Positions 17,256 to 27,036 of a stretch of DNA of 64,000 nt are shown here, one piece after another. Location of the stretch: positions 1-64,000 of the forward strand of contig NZ_JAIRBA010000017.1 of NCBI RefSeq assembly GCF_022008365.1, given 5' to 3'. The DNA comes from Aequorivita vitellina. GTDB taxonomy: Bacteria; Bacteroidota; Bacteroidia; Flavobacteriales; Flavobacteriaceae. The notes under the pieces are model-generated. The model was given only the letters and a program-made list of their open reading frames with translations, was not told the DNA's origin and searched no databases. Each line of letters opens with the position of its first letter. Position 1 is the stretch's first letter. The translations under genes and the position numbers were made by a program.

Positions 17256-17445
17256 AGTTTTTTGGGCAAAGAACGTGTGGTTAATCAATTTAGAGATTAC
17301 CGACTTGTTATCAAAAGTTTAAATTATAGTTGATTCAAAAGCGAGTGTTTTTAAGATTTTTTCGAAATTTTAAACTTCGATTTGCAACTCGCTGTTTTTC
17401 TTATAAAGTTCGTTCATTCCTAAATCCTTCAAATTTAAAAACGTG

Positions 17446-17453
17446 TATCTTTG
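17446..17453 (+). promoter_or_regulatory. -7 box (TATCTTTG) for argS
   Basis: An exact TAnnTTTG match 53 bases ahead of the argS start. Its position inside the long in-frame upstream extension shows that the extension is not translated. Confidence 0.5.
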
Positions 17454-17506
17454 CCAAAATTTCTAAAGCTTCGGCGACAGAATTTCCCTTTTTAAAAATA
17501 TTATTG

Positions 17507-19285
17507 ATGACACTTCAACAAACATTAGATACCCAAATTAAAACCGCAGTTGAAAAACTATACGGCGCCAAACTTGAAACGGTAGAATTGCAGCCCACCC
17601 GCAAAGATTTTGAGGGCGATATTACAGCCGTAGTCTTCCCGATGCTACGTGTGGTTAAAGGCAATCCGGTGCAAATTGGTGAAGCCATCGGTAACTATTT
17701 GGTTGAAAATGTGGATGAAATTGAGAAATTCAATGTGGTTCAGGGTTTTCTGAATATTGTATTGAGCGATTCGTATTATTTAAACTTTTTCAATTCTGTT
17801 GAAGATTTTTCTTCTTTTGGAAAAGTTCCGCAAGGAAAGGAAGCTTTGATGGTTGAATACTCTTCGCCAAACACTAATAAACCCCTGCATTTAGGGCACG
17901 TTCGAAACGTTTTGCTGGGCTATTCAGTTTCCGAAATTGAAAAGGCTGCGGGTAAAAAAGTGTATAAAACGCAAATTATCAATGACCGTGGAATTCATAT
18001 TTGTAAAAGTATGCTGGCTTGGGAAAAATTTGGAAACGGCGAAACCCCCGATACCGCAGATTTAAAAGGCGACAAGCTTGTTGGGAACTATTACGTAAAA
18101 TTCGACCAAGAATACAAAAAGGAAATTGAGACTTTAAAAGCCAAAGGCAAAACCGAAGAAGATGCAAAAGCACAAGCGCCATTGATTCTCGAAGCACAAG
18201 AAATGCTGAGAAAATGGGAAGCTGGCGATGAAGAAACTGTAGCCCTTTGGAATAAAATGAACGGATGGGTTTACAGTGGTTTTGAGGAAACATATAAGTC
18301 TATTGGCGTAGATTTCGACTTTTATTATTATGAAAGCGACACCTACCTATTAGGAAAGGATATTATTGAAGAAGGTATAAAAAACGACGTTTTCTTTATG
18401 AAAGACGATGGCTCAGTTTGGTGCGACTTAACTGAAGAGGGCCTCGACGAAAAACTCGTTTTGCGAAGCGATGGCACAGCGGTTTATATGACGCAGGATC
18501 TTGGCACCGCAGTACAGCGTGTTAAAGACCATCCCGATGTTGGCGGCATGATTTACACCGTTGGAAACGAACAGGATTACCACTTTAAAGTCTTGTTTTT
18601 AATTCTGAAAAAACTTGGTTATTCTTGGGCTGAAAATCTATTTCACTTAAGTTACGGAATGGTAGATCTTCCTTCGGGGAAAATGAAAAGTCGTGAAGGA
18701 ACCGTTGTAGATGCAGATGATTTAATTGCACAAATGACTGCGACTGCGCGCGATATTTCGGAAGAACTTGGAAAGATTGATGATTTTTCGGAAGATGAAA
18801 AAGAAGCACTTTACCGAATGATTGGTTTAGGAGCTTTAAAATATTATATCTTAAAAGTTGATCCAAAAAAACGGATCCTTTTCAACCCTGAAGAAAGTGT
18901 GGATTTTCAAGGAAACACAGGTCCTTTTATTCAATATACTTATGCACGGATTCAGTCAATTCTCCGAAAAGCCGCTTCGACTCCGTTCAGCGACCATTCA
19001 TTGACTGAAATCAAAATGCATCCAAAGGAAAAAGAACTTATAAAGATTATTCAGCAATACCCTGAAACCATTCAGTTGGCGGCAGCTAATTACAGTCCAG
19101 CTTTGATTGCAAATTACACATATGATTTGGTTAAAGAATTCAACAGTTTTTACCAAAACGTACCAATCTTGGCAACGGATAATAAAACAGAAAAGGCTTT
19201 CCGAGTACAGCTTTCAGCAGCGGTTGCTGAGGTTATAAAAAGTGCTTTCGCATTGCTAGGAATCGAGGTTCCGGAGCGAATGTAG
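17507..19285 (+). CDS. argS: arginyl-tRNA synthetase
   Basis: The 592-residue class I synthetase has the N-terminal Add-1 domain, then EYSSPNTNKPLHLGHVRNVLLG, where HLGH is the HIGH motif. The KMSKS equivalent reads GKMKSREGTVVDADDL. A DALR anticodon-binding domain closes the C-terminus, ending LGIEVPERM. The open frame extends upstream to 17330, but the -7 box at 17446 and the usual MTLQQTLDTQI start support the ATG at 17507. Confidence 0.97.
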   Translation: MTLQQTLDTQIKTAVEKLYGAKLETVELQPTRKDFEGDITAVVFPMLRVVKGNPVQIGEAIGNYLVENVDEIEKFNVVQGFLNIVLSDSYYLNFFNSVEDFSSFGKVPQGKEALMVEYSSPNTNKPLHLGHVRNVLLGYSVSEIEKAAGKKVYKTQIINDRGIHICKSMLAWEKFGNGETPDTADLKGDKLVGNYYVKFDQEYKKEIETLKAKGKTEEDAKAQAPLILEAQEMLRKWEAGDEETVALWNKMNGWVYSGFEETYKSIGVDFDFYYYESDTYLLGKDIIEEGIKNDVFFMKDDGSVWCDLTEEGLDEKLVLRSDGTAVYMTQDLGTAVQRVKDHPDVGGMIYTVGNEQDYHFKVLFLILKKLGYSWAENLFHLSYGMVDLPSGKMKSREGTVVDADDLIAQMTATARDISEELGKIDDFSEDEKEALYRMIGLGALKYYILKVDPKKRILFNPEESVDFQGNTGPFIQYTYARIQSILRKAASTPFSDHSLTEIKMHPKEKELIKIIQQYPETIQLAAANYSPALIANYTYDLVKEFNSFYQNVPILATDNKTEKAFRVQLSAAVAEVIKSAFALLGIEVPERM

Positions 19286-19293
19286 ATTTTTTC

Positions 19294-19343
19294 ATTGCGA
19301 CTTGGCGCCTTTGCGAGAGAAATTTGCACGCAAAGCCGCAAAG
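19294..19343. repeat. dispersed TTTGCG palindromic repeat, copy 1
   Basis: CGCCTTTGCGAG and CGCAAAGCCGCAAAG form an imperfect inverted repeat followed by TTTTTTATT. It sits between the convergent argS and TonB-receptor genes, and may also act as a terminator. A second copy is at 37381-37440. Confidence 0.6.
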
Positions 19344-19357
19344 TTTTTTATTCTCCT

Positions 19358-21922
19358 TTAAAACAAAACCTGAAACGAAAAGTTGGGCGTAATTCCCAGG
19401 GAAATTTCTTCTACTTTATTTACTGAAACTTCGTTGTTTTCATCTCGAATTATCGCATACCGAATGTTTACAGTATTTTCGGCATTCAGAATGTTTAAAA
19501 GCGCAATGTTAATTTTCGCATCAATGGTTGGCGATAATTTCCAGAGATACTCTGCAGAGAAATCTGTTCTAAAATAATCTGGCAGTCGCTCATTATTAGG
19601 AGGGTTGTATTGGATTGTGGTTAAACCGCCGTCGGTTGTGGTTTCAGCATCTTTTAGGGGAGTGGTGTAAGGTTTTCCGCTGTGCCAATTTAATCCCAAT
19701 GCAATTTTTAAAGCATTCCACGAATAGCTTCCCGCTAGCGTTGCGGCGTGCTGCATATCTAAATTATTCGGGAAAGTTGGTGGTACGAGCGTTTCAAATT
19801 CATAATCGTTTTTACTGAACACATAACTTGCCCACGCACTAAATGTTTTCGATTTTTTATTGATTATAAATTCGGCGCCTTTCACCGTGTAATTTCCAAT
19901 TGCTTTTGTAAATCGAAATTGATTTTGAAATCCTTGGTTCGCACTGTTTATATCTTCCACGACTTTATAAAATCCTTCAGCATTTAAAAATAGTCCATTC
20001 CTGCTGTAAACCAATCCTGCCGAAGCTTGTTTGCTTTTTAAAATTGGCGTATTTTCTTCGTCGGCTAAAATCCAGCGTCTTTTTTCGATGCCCAGAAAAT
20101 CGCTTTCAAAATCGACTCTTTGTGTTGCGCTTTGGCTTTTAAACTCACCCAAAACTTCAACAGCGAAACCGTTTAAGAATTTTTGATGTAAGCTAAATCG
20201 AGGTTCGATTAAAATTTCTTCAAATTTATCGAAATAATTCCCCCGTAAACCCGCAATCACAAAGGTCTTTCCGTTTTTTGAATGGTAATTTATTCCAGCG
20301 AATAGTGTGTGTGTTCGCAATACATCTTTTTCGTAATTACGAAAGCGTGGCAGGTTAACATCTTGCGTATTTGCAATGCCAACTTCCGAAAAATGATAGC
20401 CAGTTTGAAGCTTTAGATTTTCGGAAAGTAGCATGTTCGCGTCAAGTTTAACGCCTGTTTCCAAGACTTCGTTTCTTTGAATTTGTTCCTGAGTAGTAAA
20501 AATATCGCGGTTAATTGCGTCCAGTAAATAATAGGTGCCGTAACCTAAAATCGTGGTTTCAAATTTATCGTTCCACGAGCGATTCCAAGAAACGCCGCCA
20601 AGCAAGCTGCGTTGGTCTAATTTACTGGTTTTAGACTGCGAATTAATTGCTAAAGTTTCAGTAAAATCGAGTGAATTATCTATGGTTAAAAAGTTGAAAC
20701 GAATTTTATCTTTTTCTGAAAAATTCCACAGCAATTTGGTGCCGAAATCGTAAAAACTAAAATCTTCATCTGTGCTAATACCTATGTTGTTTTGGGTGCT
20801 TTCAGCATTGTTTATTTCGCTATCTTGAAAAATTCGTTGGGTGTAATTTTTATAAATTGGCGATTCCCAAACTTCATTGATAGATTTTCTTCCCGCAACT
20901 TGAAGGCTTGCTTTTTCAGAAATTGGAATATCCAAAAATCCGCTTCCGTTTATTAAATTGAAGCCGATTCCCGCTTCGGTTTTTGACGAAACTGTATTTT
21001 TTGAACGCATATCCAGCACGCCCGAAACCCCTTCGCCATAACGAATGTTTGTGCCGTTTTTATACAGTGTTACCCTCTTGGTAAGATCTGGGTTAAACGC
21101 TGAAATAAGTCCGAAGAAATGCCCGCTTTGGTACATTTTTATATCGTCCCAAAGCAGCAAGTTTTCATCGTGCATCCCACCGCGAATGTTGATATTTGAA
21201 ATGGTTTCATCCACACTTTCAACTCCCGGAAGGGCTTGTGCAATTTGTAAAACATCGTTTTCTATTTGCCCGGGCAATAAGCCAAAATGTGCCGTTGAAA
21301 GAAGGATTGAACCATCTGTATTTTTATCGATTCCTTTGGTAAATATATTTTGAATAACCACGGGTTCAAGCGTTGAAACGGAGGGGAGCATCAACAGTGC
21401 GACACAATCTGTTGAAAGTGTAGCTGTGCTGCTTGTAAGAGGCGAATAGCCAACAAAAGTAACAGTAAAGGCTGTGTTTTTATTTTGAAGTGGAACATAA
21501 AAAAAACCTTCGGCATTGGTAATTGTTTTAAAAGAATTATCATTTGAAATAACAGTGGCTCCAACCAACGGCAACTGAGTTTCAAAGTCGATTATTCTAC
21601 CGCAGAGAAGCCCAGTATTTTCTTTTTTGGTGATTGTAATGTACCGCTCGTTAATGCGGTTATAATGAAATGGCGTGTTTTCCCGAAGGTATAAAAGTTC
21701 ACTTTCTATTGATGCTAAATTTTCGGTAGGTTTTTTCAGTGTTATTCCTTCAATTTCTTCGCGAACGTAAGAAAAACGCACATTGTGTTTTTTTTCTAAC
21801 GTTTCTAAATAGGTTAAAAGTGTAGTGGCTTCGGTTTCCTGTGCTATGGCTTTTGCGCCAAAAACACAGAACACCAAAAAGAAAACAAAAACTCTGTAGC
21901 TACTTGCTATGTTTGGCTTCAA
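19358..21922 (-). CDS. TonB-dependent receptor with STN and carboxypeptidase-regulatory domains
   Basis: The 854-residue outer-membrane receptor has a signal peptide (1-27), then an STN domain (about 32-90) of the kind that signals to FecR. A carboxypeptidase D regulatory-like domain follows (about 108-195, LCGRIIDFETQLPLVGATV), then a plug (about 200-310, VESVDETISNINIRGGMHDEN) and a 22-strand barrel ending in an aromatic residue (FSFQVLF). It overlaps the FecR gene by 23 bases. No SusD partner is present, so the substrate is more likely an iron chelate or a small molecule than a glycan; it cannot be read from sequence. Confidence 0.92.
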   Translation of the reverse strand: MKPNIASSYRVFVFFLVFCVFGAKAIAQETEATTLLTYLETLEKKHNVRFSYVREEIEGITLKKPTENLASIESELLYLRENTPFHYNRINERYITITKKENTGLLCGRIIDFETQLPLVGATVISNDNSFKTITNAEGFFYVPLQNKNTAFTVTFVGYSPLTSSTATLSTDCVALLMLPSVSTLEPVVIQNIFTKGIDKNTDGSILLSTAHFGLLPGQIENDVLQIAQALPGVESVDETISNINIRGGMHDENLLLWDDIKMYQSGHFFGLISAFNPDLTKRVTLYKNGTNIRYGEGVSGVLDMRSKNTVSSKTEAGIGFNLINGSGFLDIPISEKASLQVAGRKSINEVWESPIYKNYTQRIFQDSEINNAESTQNNIGISTDEDFSFYDFGTKLLWNFSEKDKIRFNFLTIDNSLDFTETLAINSQSKTSKLDQRSLLGGVSWNRSWNDKFETTILGYGTYYLLDAINRDIFTTQEQIQRNEVLETGVKLDANMLLSENLKLQTGYHFSEVGIANTQDVNLPRFRNYEKDVLRTHTLFAGINYHSKNGKTFVIAGLRGNYFDKFEEILIEPRFSLHQKFLNGFAVEVLGEFKSQSATQRVDFESDFLGIEKRRWILADEENTPILKSKQASAGLVYSRNGLFLNAEGFYKVVEDINSANQGFQNQFRFTKAIGNYTVKGAEFIINKKSKTFSAWASYVFSKNDYEFETLVPPTFPNNLDMQHAATLAGSYSWNALKIALGLNWHSGKPYTTPLKDAETTTDGGLTTIQYNPPNNERLPDYFRTDFSAEYLWKLSPTIDAKINIALLNILNAENTVNIRYAIIRDENNEVSVNKVEEISLGITPNFSFQVLF

Positions 21923-22826
21923 TGGTTACTGCTCCGTTTTTATTTATTTTATACGTCAATTGCAGGGGCTCACAAATTGATTTTAATGCGAGTTCAAGAT
22001 TGTTATGGGTAAATGTGCCCGTAAATCTTTTTTCTAAATTTACGTTTTTTAAATTTAATTTCACCACATATTGTCTTTCCAAAGCATTTATAACCCTTTG
22101 TAGCGGTACATTGTTAAAACTACTTTCTTGTTGAAGCCACAGTGGGGATTGGTTATCAGTGACTTCATTGGCAACTAATTTGCCATTTTCTATTTCTACT
22201 TTTTTCCCAGCGGGAAGTTTAATCAAATTATCGTTAAAGGCGACGCTTACTAAGCCTTCGTAACACGATACGGTAAAGAGTCCGTCGCGTGCAGCAACAT
22301 TAAATTGTGTGCCCAACACGCTTACAATTCCTTCGGCAGTTTTTACACTGAATTTATTTCCTTTAGTTACTTTAAAATACGCTTCGCCATCCAACGAAAG
22401 TTCGCGGGTATCGTTCCAATTTTTTTTGTTGTACGTAATTTTTGAGTCGGCATTTAAAGCTACTTCGGATCCATCGGGGAGCGAAAAGTTTTCATTTTGC
22501 GCAACTTCGGTTTTAATTGAAGTATCGAGCGTTGTAGTGTAATAATATCCCGCAAGCAATAATGCGAATACCGCAGCCACCTTCCAAACAACTGAAAAAA
22601 CATTCGGTTTTTGTAACTGGCGAACAGGTTTTGTTTTATTTGAAATAGCTTCAAAATTTGCTTCGGAATTCATATCGGCAACCTCAAAACCTGAACTAGC
22701 ATCTGCAATCTTTAAATACGAAGCATATTTGGGGTCTGCTTTTAATTGCTCCAGTTCTTCGGGCGTGGCTTCATTATTTAGCCATTTATGTAAAATGTAA
22801 TCTTTGTCCATTTTTATTGTATTCAT
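21900..22826 (-). CDS. FecR family anti-sigma factor
   Basis: The 308-residue protein has an N-terminal cytoplasmic helix region (YILHKWLNNEATPEELEQL), one membrane helix (about 84-104), a FecR periplasmic domain (NFSLPDGSEVALNADSKITY) and a C-terminal DUF4974 region (NNVPLQRVINALERQY). It would hold the adjacent ECF sigma factor inactive until the receptor signals through its STN domain. The ATG at 22811 is an equally good start (MDKDYILHKW). Confidence 0.92.
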   Translation of the reverse strand: MNTIKMDKDYILHKWLNNEATPEELEQLKADPKYASYLKIADASSGFEVADMNSEANFEAISNKTKPVRQLQKPNVFSVVWKVAAVFALLLAGYYYTTTLDTSIKTEVAQNENFSLPDGSEVALNADSKITYNKKNWNDTRELSLDGEAYFKVTKGNKFSVKTAEGIVSVLGTQFNVAARDGLFTVSCYEGLVSVAFNDNLIKLPAGKKVEIENGKLVANEVTDNQSPLWLQQESSFNNVPLQRVINALERQYVVKLNLKNVNLEKRFTGTFTHNNLELALKSICEPLQLTYKINKNGAVTIEAKHSK

Positions 22827-22866
22827 AAGTGAAACAGTTCAGCCAACCGTTACCCTACTTTTTATT

Positions 22867-23376
22867 TTAAACATTTCCTATTTCCTTCCGAAGAACAGCC
22901 AACGCTTGGCTCATTCTTTTTTCTACAGCTTTTACCGAAATGTTGAGCATTTCGGCTATTTCGGCATATTTTTTACCTTCAATTCTGTTTAACAGAAATG
23001 CGGTGCGTTGTGCTTCGGTAAGATTTTCAATAGATTTTTTCAGCTTTTCGTGAAATTCATTTTCCTCCATTACAAATTCTGGAGACTGATAATTGGTTTT
23101 ATCGGGCTGTCTTTTAGCGTGTTTTAAAACTACTTTTTTATGCGCTACTTCATTCAAAAAAGCATTGTTACAAACGGTGTATAAAAACGATTTTGCCTTC
23201 TCTTTAGTGACTTTCGCACAGTTTTGCCACAGTTTTATAAACGCTTCCTGCACCAAATCGTCGGCTTGCGCTGTGTCGCCACATTTAAAATATATAAACC
23301 GCCAAACCGGTTTTCCGTGCACCTCATACAACTGGGCAAATGTATTTTCGTTACAGACGTTTTCGGGTTGTTTCAT
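22867..23376 (-). CDS. ECF sigma-70 factor (FecI-like)
   Basis: The 169-residue sigma factor shows region 2 (QADDLVQEAFIKLWQNCAKV) and region 4 (LTEAQRTAFLLNRIEGKKYAEIAEMLNISVKAVEKRMSQAL). It is the first gene of the sigma / FecR / TonB-receptor set on the minus strand. A TATATTTG -7 box lies at 23396-23403. Confidence 0.94.
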   Translation of the reverse strand: MKQPENVCNENTFAQLYEVHGKPVWRFIYFKCGDTAQADDLVQEAFIKLWQNCAKVTKEKAKSFLYTVCNNAFLNEVAHKKVVLKHAKRQPDKTNYQSPEFVMEENEFHEKLKKSIENLTEAQRTAFLLNRIEGKKYAEIAEMLNISVKAVEKRMSQALAVLRKEIGNV

Positions 23377-23395
23377 AAAGGGGATTGCTAATTTT

Positions 23396-23403
23396 CAAAT
23401 ATA
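23396..23403 (-). promoter_or_regulatory. -7 box (TATATTTG) for the ECF sigma gene
   Basis: Minus-strand TATATTTG matches TAnnTTTG and is 20 bases upstream of the start codon. It implies basal transcription by the housekeeping sigma. Confidence 0.45.
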
Positions 23404-23479
23404 TTTAAAAGTTATTCAACTTGGAGGGTAGGGTTAATTTTTATTAATTTGTTATAACTGTAGCATAAAGGTTTAAAAT

Positions 23480-25240
23480 TTGAAAAAATCATACTTCTTC
23501 CGTTTTATTTTTTTGGTTCTATTAAGTGTATCACTTTTTTCTTGTCAGAAAGAAGAAGAGGAGCATATTGATGAAACCGAGGAAGAAACCATAACCGCAA
23601 CTTCACCATTAACTACTTTGTTGCTGCGTACCTCGCAAAACCCGGGAGCATACGACGATATAATTGACCAAAATAGTTGCGCTTCAATTATTCTACCCGT
23701 TACCGTGGTTGCCAACGGACAACAAGTTACGGTGAATACTCCCGAAGATATAAACATTATTAAAGATATTTTTAACCTGTTTCCGAACGATACCGATACT
23801 TTGGAAATTATGTTTCCAATTTCGTTGGAATTATTTGATTATACCCAAGTAACCATTAATAATCAAGCCGAACTGGACGCGCTTGCCGCAACTTGCGATG
23901 TTGCCGATGCTGAAATAGGATGTTTAGATTTTATTTTTCCTGTTTCTTTTTTCACATACAATCTAGATCAGCAACAGACGGGAACAGTTACTGTTACAGA
24001 TAACTGGGAGCTTTTTATGTTTCTGAAAAATTTGGCGACAGACGATATTGTTAGTTTAGATTACCCCGTATCTGTGCTGTTGGAAGACGGTTCCACAGTA
24101 GCGGTGGACAGCAACCAAGAACTGCAAACATTAATTTTAGAATGTGTAGCAAATACAAATGAAGACCCGATAGATATTTCGCAATTTGAACAAGATTTAA
24201 CAACGGGCACCTGGTACGTCGATTACTTTTTTGACGATTATGATGAAACCGATAATTACGCAGGCTATGAATTCACTTTTGCATTAGGTGGCACGGCGCA
24301 AAGTGTAAAATCAGGCGTGGTGGTTAATGGAACCTGGGCGCTTGTAGAAGATTTAAAATTCGATCTTTTCTTTGGAACAAATTCCCCGCTGGATGAACTT
24401 GACGAAGACTGGGAAATTCTTGAAGCCAACGCAAATTTTATTAAACTGAAAAACATTAGCGGTAGCGATGGCAGCACAGATTACTTAACTTTTGGTCGAG
24501 AACCCAATACTGGTGGAACAAATACGGAACTCAATCTTTTTATTGAAAATTTAATAACTGGAAGCTGGTATATAAACTTGCTGGAAGAAGAAGGAACTGA
24601 CCACACAGCAAATTTTACTGAATATGAATTTACTTTCTTCGGAAATGGTTCAGCCACTGCAGTTAGCAGTAACAATACAATAAGCGGATACTGGACTGCA
24701 CAAATGGACAGTGGTAATTTAGACTTTATCCTGAATTTTGAAACAACAACCAACGGTGATTTTGAGGAATTGAACGATGATTGGGATGTACTGGAAGCCA
24801 CCCAAACTATCATTGAACTTTCCGATGTAAGTGGTGGCGGTGGCACAGACTACCTTACTTTTGGTCGTGAACCACACGGTGGCGGTGGCGGAGGTCCCGA
24901 TCCACAGGAGCTGCGCGATATTCTTGAAACAGGAACTTGGTATGTTGAAAAATTCTTAGACGATGGCGACGATGAAACTGCAGATTTTTATGGATACGAT
25001 TTCAACTTTTACAACAACGAAACCGTTTATGCTACAAACGGTACCGAGCATGTGAACGGAATTTGGATTGTAACAGTGAGTGGCCAAGAACTCAATTTTG
25101 AATTTGATATGGACAGCCCAATAAATGGAGCAGACAGTCAAGAATATAAAGCTTTGCAATATGCACCCACTTCAGTAACTTTTATAACTAGAAATAGTCA
25201 AGGACAAATAGAAGATACTTTAATATTTAAACAGAATTAA
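23480..25240 (+). CDS. lipoprotein with three lipocalin-like repeats (paralogue A)
   Basis: The 586-residue lipoprotein starts at TTG (23480) and has the lipobox SLFSC (Cys22) followed by an acidic stretch. Residues 40-235 contain repeated segments of the form xxLDFIFPVSFF...TVTDNWELF, seen in other Bacteroidota lipoproteins. The rest is three domains of about 115 residues, each opening TGTWYVDYFFDD and containing YEFTF, NGTW, DEDWEILEA and DYLTFGREP. These are lipocalin-like beta-barrel signatures. The domains are joined by Gly-rich linkers; the third is more diverged. It is divergent from the FecI-type sigma gene 103 bases away, so it may belong to that regulon. Confidence 0.8.
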   Translation: MKKSYFFRFIFLVLLSVSLFSCQKEEEEHIDETEEETITATSPLTTLLLRTSQNPGAYDDIIDQNSCASIILPVTVVANGQQVTVNTPEDINIIKDIFNLFPNDTDTLEIMFPISLELFDYTQVTINNQAELDALAATCDVADAEIGCLDFIFPVSFFTYNLDQQQTGTVTVTDNWELFMFLKNLATDDIVSLDYPVSVLLEDGSTVAVDSNQELQTLILECVANTNEDPIDISQFEQDLTTGTWYVDYFFDDYDETDNYAGYEFTFALGGTAQSVKSGVVVNGTWALVEDLKFDLFFGTNSPLDELDEDWEILEANANFIKLKNISGSDGSTDYLTFGREPNTGGTNTELNLFIENLITGSWYINLLEEEGTDHTANFTEYEFTFFGNGSATAVSSNNTISGYWTAQMDSGNLDFILNFETTTNGDFEELNDDWDVLEATQTIIELSDVSGGGGTDYLTFGREPHGGGGGGPDPQELRDILETGTWYVEKFLDDGDDETADFYGYDFNFYNNETVYATNGTEHVNGIWIVTVSGQELNFEFDMDSPINGADSQEYKALQYAPTSVTFITRNSQGQIEDTLIFKQN

Positions 25241-25270
25241 TTTCTCCCCAGCGTTTTAAGCTTCCCCGTA

Positions 25271-25300
25271 AAACCATCCCACTTTTGGATGGTTTTTTTA
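25271..25300 (+). terminator. Rho-independent terminator
   Basis: A perfect 9-bp stem (AAACCATCC, loop CACTTTT, GGATGGTTT) runs into TTTTTTTA. It ends the paralogue A transcript. Confidence 0.85.
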
Positions 25301-25407
25301 TAAATCAAATTGAGATTTCAGGGTTTTTATAAAAAAAAGTCAATTTAAGGGTAGGGTTTTTATTGCGTTGCCTGTCTTACTTATATAAAACCCAAAAAGA
25401 AATTACA

Positions 25408-26913
25408 ATGTCTAGATTCATCAAATTATCAGTATTTATTTGTCTTCTAATGATTGTGGCCAACTCCTGCTCCAAAGACGACTCACAACCTACCGAAAAT
25501 CCAGATTCAAATTTAATAACAGTAGATTCTGAATTAGGCAACTTACTGCTTCGCACTACAGACGTTAATAATACATCTTCAATAGATTGTATAGATCTAG
25601 TTTATCCGGTTACATTTTTCATATACAATTCTAACCAGCAACAAACCGGTACACAAACGGTTAATAACGATGGGGAATTATTGGCATTATTGCTTTCACT
25701 AGAAAATGGCACTTACATCGCGTTGCAGTTTCCTATTAGTGTGGTGTTACAAGATGGAACTATCGTAGCAGTAAATAGTAATGCCGAATTAGTAACCTTA
25801 ATTTCCGGTTGCTCTGCCAATGGAGGAGGCGTACCCCCAGATTTTTCAACCATATTAACTTCAGGCTCGTGGTTTGTCACTTATTTTTTCGACGATGAAG
25901 ATGAAACTGGTGATTTTGCAGGCTATGAATTTACCTTCGCAACAGATAACACGGCTCAAGCGGTAAGCACTTCAAACACCGTGAATGGAACTTGGAATTT
26001 AACAACTAGCACAACTCCAGATTTATTATTGTTTTTCGGTAATACCGATCCTTTTGATGAATTAGATGAAGATTGGGACATTATTGAAGCAACACAAGAT
26101 ATTATTAAACTGAAACACATTAGCGGCGGCGACGGCAGCGTAGATTTCCTAACCTTTGAACGCACCCCGAATGGTGGCGGCGGGGGTGGAAATACTTCAA
26201 ATTTTGTCGATAACCTTACAACCAGTGTTTGGTACGTAAATCTTTTAGACGACGATGGAACTGACGAAACGTGTGATTATGTAGATTATCAATTCACCTT
26301 TAATTCAGATGAAACGGTTACGGCTACAAGTACTAACAACACTGTTAACGGCACTTGGACAGCAACAAGTAGTGGCAGCGGAATAGACCTTATTCTAAAC
26401 TTCGAAATAACTGGTGGCGACGATCCTTTTGACGACTTAAACGACGATTGGGATGTGCTAAGTTTTGACACTGAAATTATAAAATTAATTGATGTTAGCG
26501 GCGGAAACGGCGGAACGGATTATCTCGATTTTGGCAGAAATCCATACCAAGGTTGCAGCGGCGGCGGAAACACAACGGAGCTTACAAACATCTTACTAGA
26601 CGGCCAGTGGTTTGTTGAAAGCTATATAGACGATGGCGATGATCAAACAATTGACTACAACGGATATGCCCTTACATTTAACGCAGATGGTAGTGTACTC
26701 GCGGTAAACAGTAGCAATACCATTAGCGGCACTTGGAGTGTTGTAACCAGTAGTAATGGACTGGATGTAAACTTAGATTTTGGAGCTGCCATTCCTTTTG
26801 ATGAATTTAATGACGATTGGGATGTTGAAACCTACACAAACACGAGAGTTGAACTCTTTGATGTTAGCGGCGGAAACGGTGGAACAGATTATTTGACTTT
26901 TGAAAAACTATAG
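25408..26913 (+). CDS. lipoprotein with three lipocalin-like repeats (paralogue B)
   Basis: The 501-residue lipoprotein starts at ATG 25408, which gives MSRFIKLSVFICLLMIVANSC (Cys21 of the lipobox). It is a paralogue of the preceding protein: one IDLVYPVTFFIYN...DGELLALL region instead of several, then three domains opening SGSWFVTYFF, TSVWYVNLL and DGQWFVESY. Each has EFTF, NGTW, DDDWDV-like and TDYLTF motifs. The third domain is better conserved than in paralogue A. The cargo is unknown; a hydrophobic ligand or a scaffold at the cell surface is possible. Confidence 0.8.
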   Translation: MSRFIKLSVFICLLMIVANSCSKDDSQPTENPDSNLITVDSELGNLLLRTTDVNNTSSIDCIDLVYPVTFFIYNSNQQQTGTQTVNNDGELLALLLSLENGTYIALQFPISVVLQDGTIVAVNSNAELVTLISGCSANGGGVPPDFSTILTSGSWFVTYFFDDEDETGDFAGYEFTFATDNTAQAVSTSNTVNGTWNLTTSTTPDLLLFFGNTDPFDELDEDWDIIEATQDIIKLKHISGGDGSVDFLTFERTPNGGGGGGNTSNFVDNLTTSVWYVNLLDDDGTDETCDYVDYQFTFNSDETVTATSTNNTVNGTWTATSSGSGIDLILNFEITGGDDPFDDLNDDWDVLSFDTEIIKLIDVSGGNGGTDYLDFGRNPYQGCSGGGNTTELTNILLDGQWFVESYIDDGDDQTIDYNGYALTFNADGSVLAVNSSNTISGTWSVVTSSNGLDVNLDFGAAIPFDEFNDDWDVETYTNTRVELFDVSGGNGGTDYLTFEKL

Positions 26914-27036
26914 CATTTTATTCAATCTTTTGGCGGGTGATAAATATGTAACTACGAGGTGATTTTGTCATCCAATTACTACGGCTCCCTCCATTTTTGA
27001 AAAATAAATTGAACATAAAAACTAAAAAACATCTTT

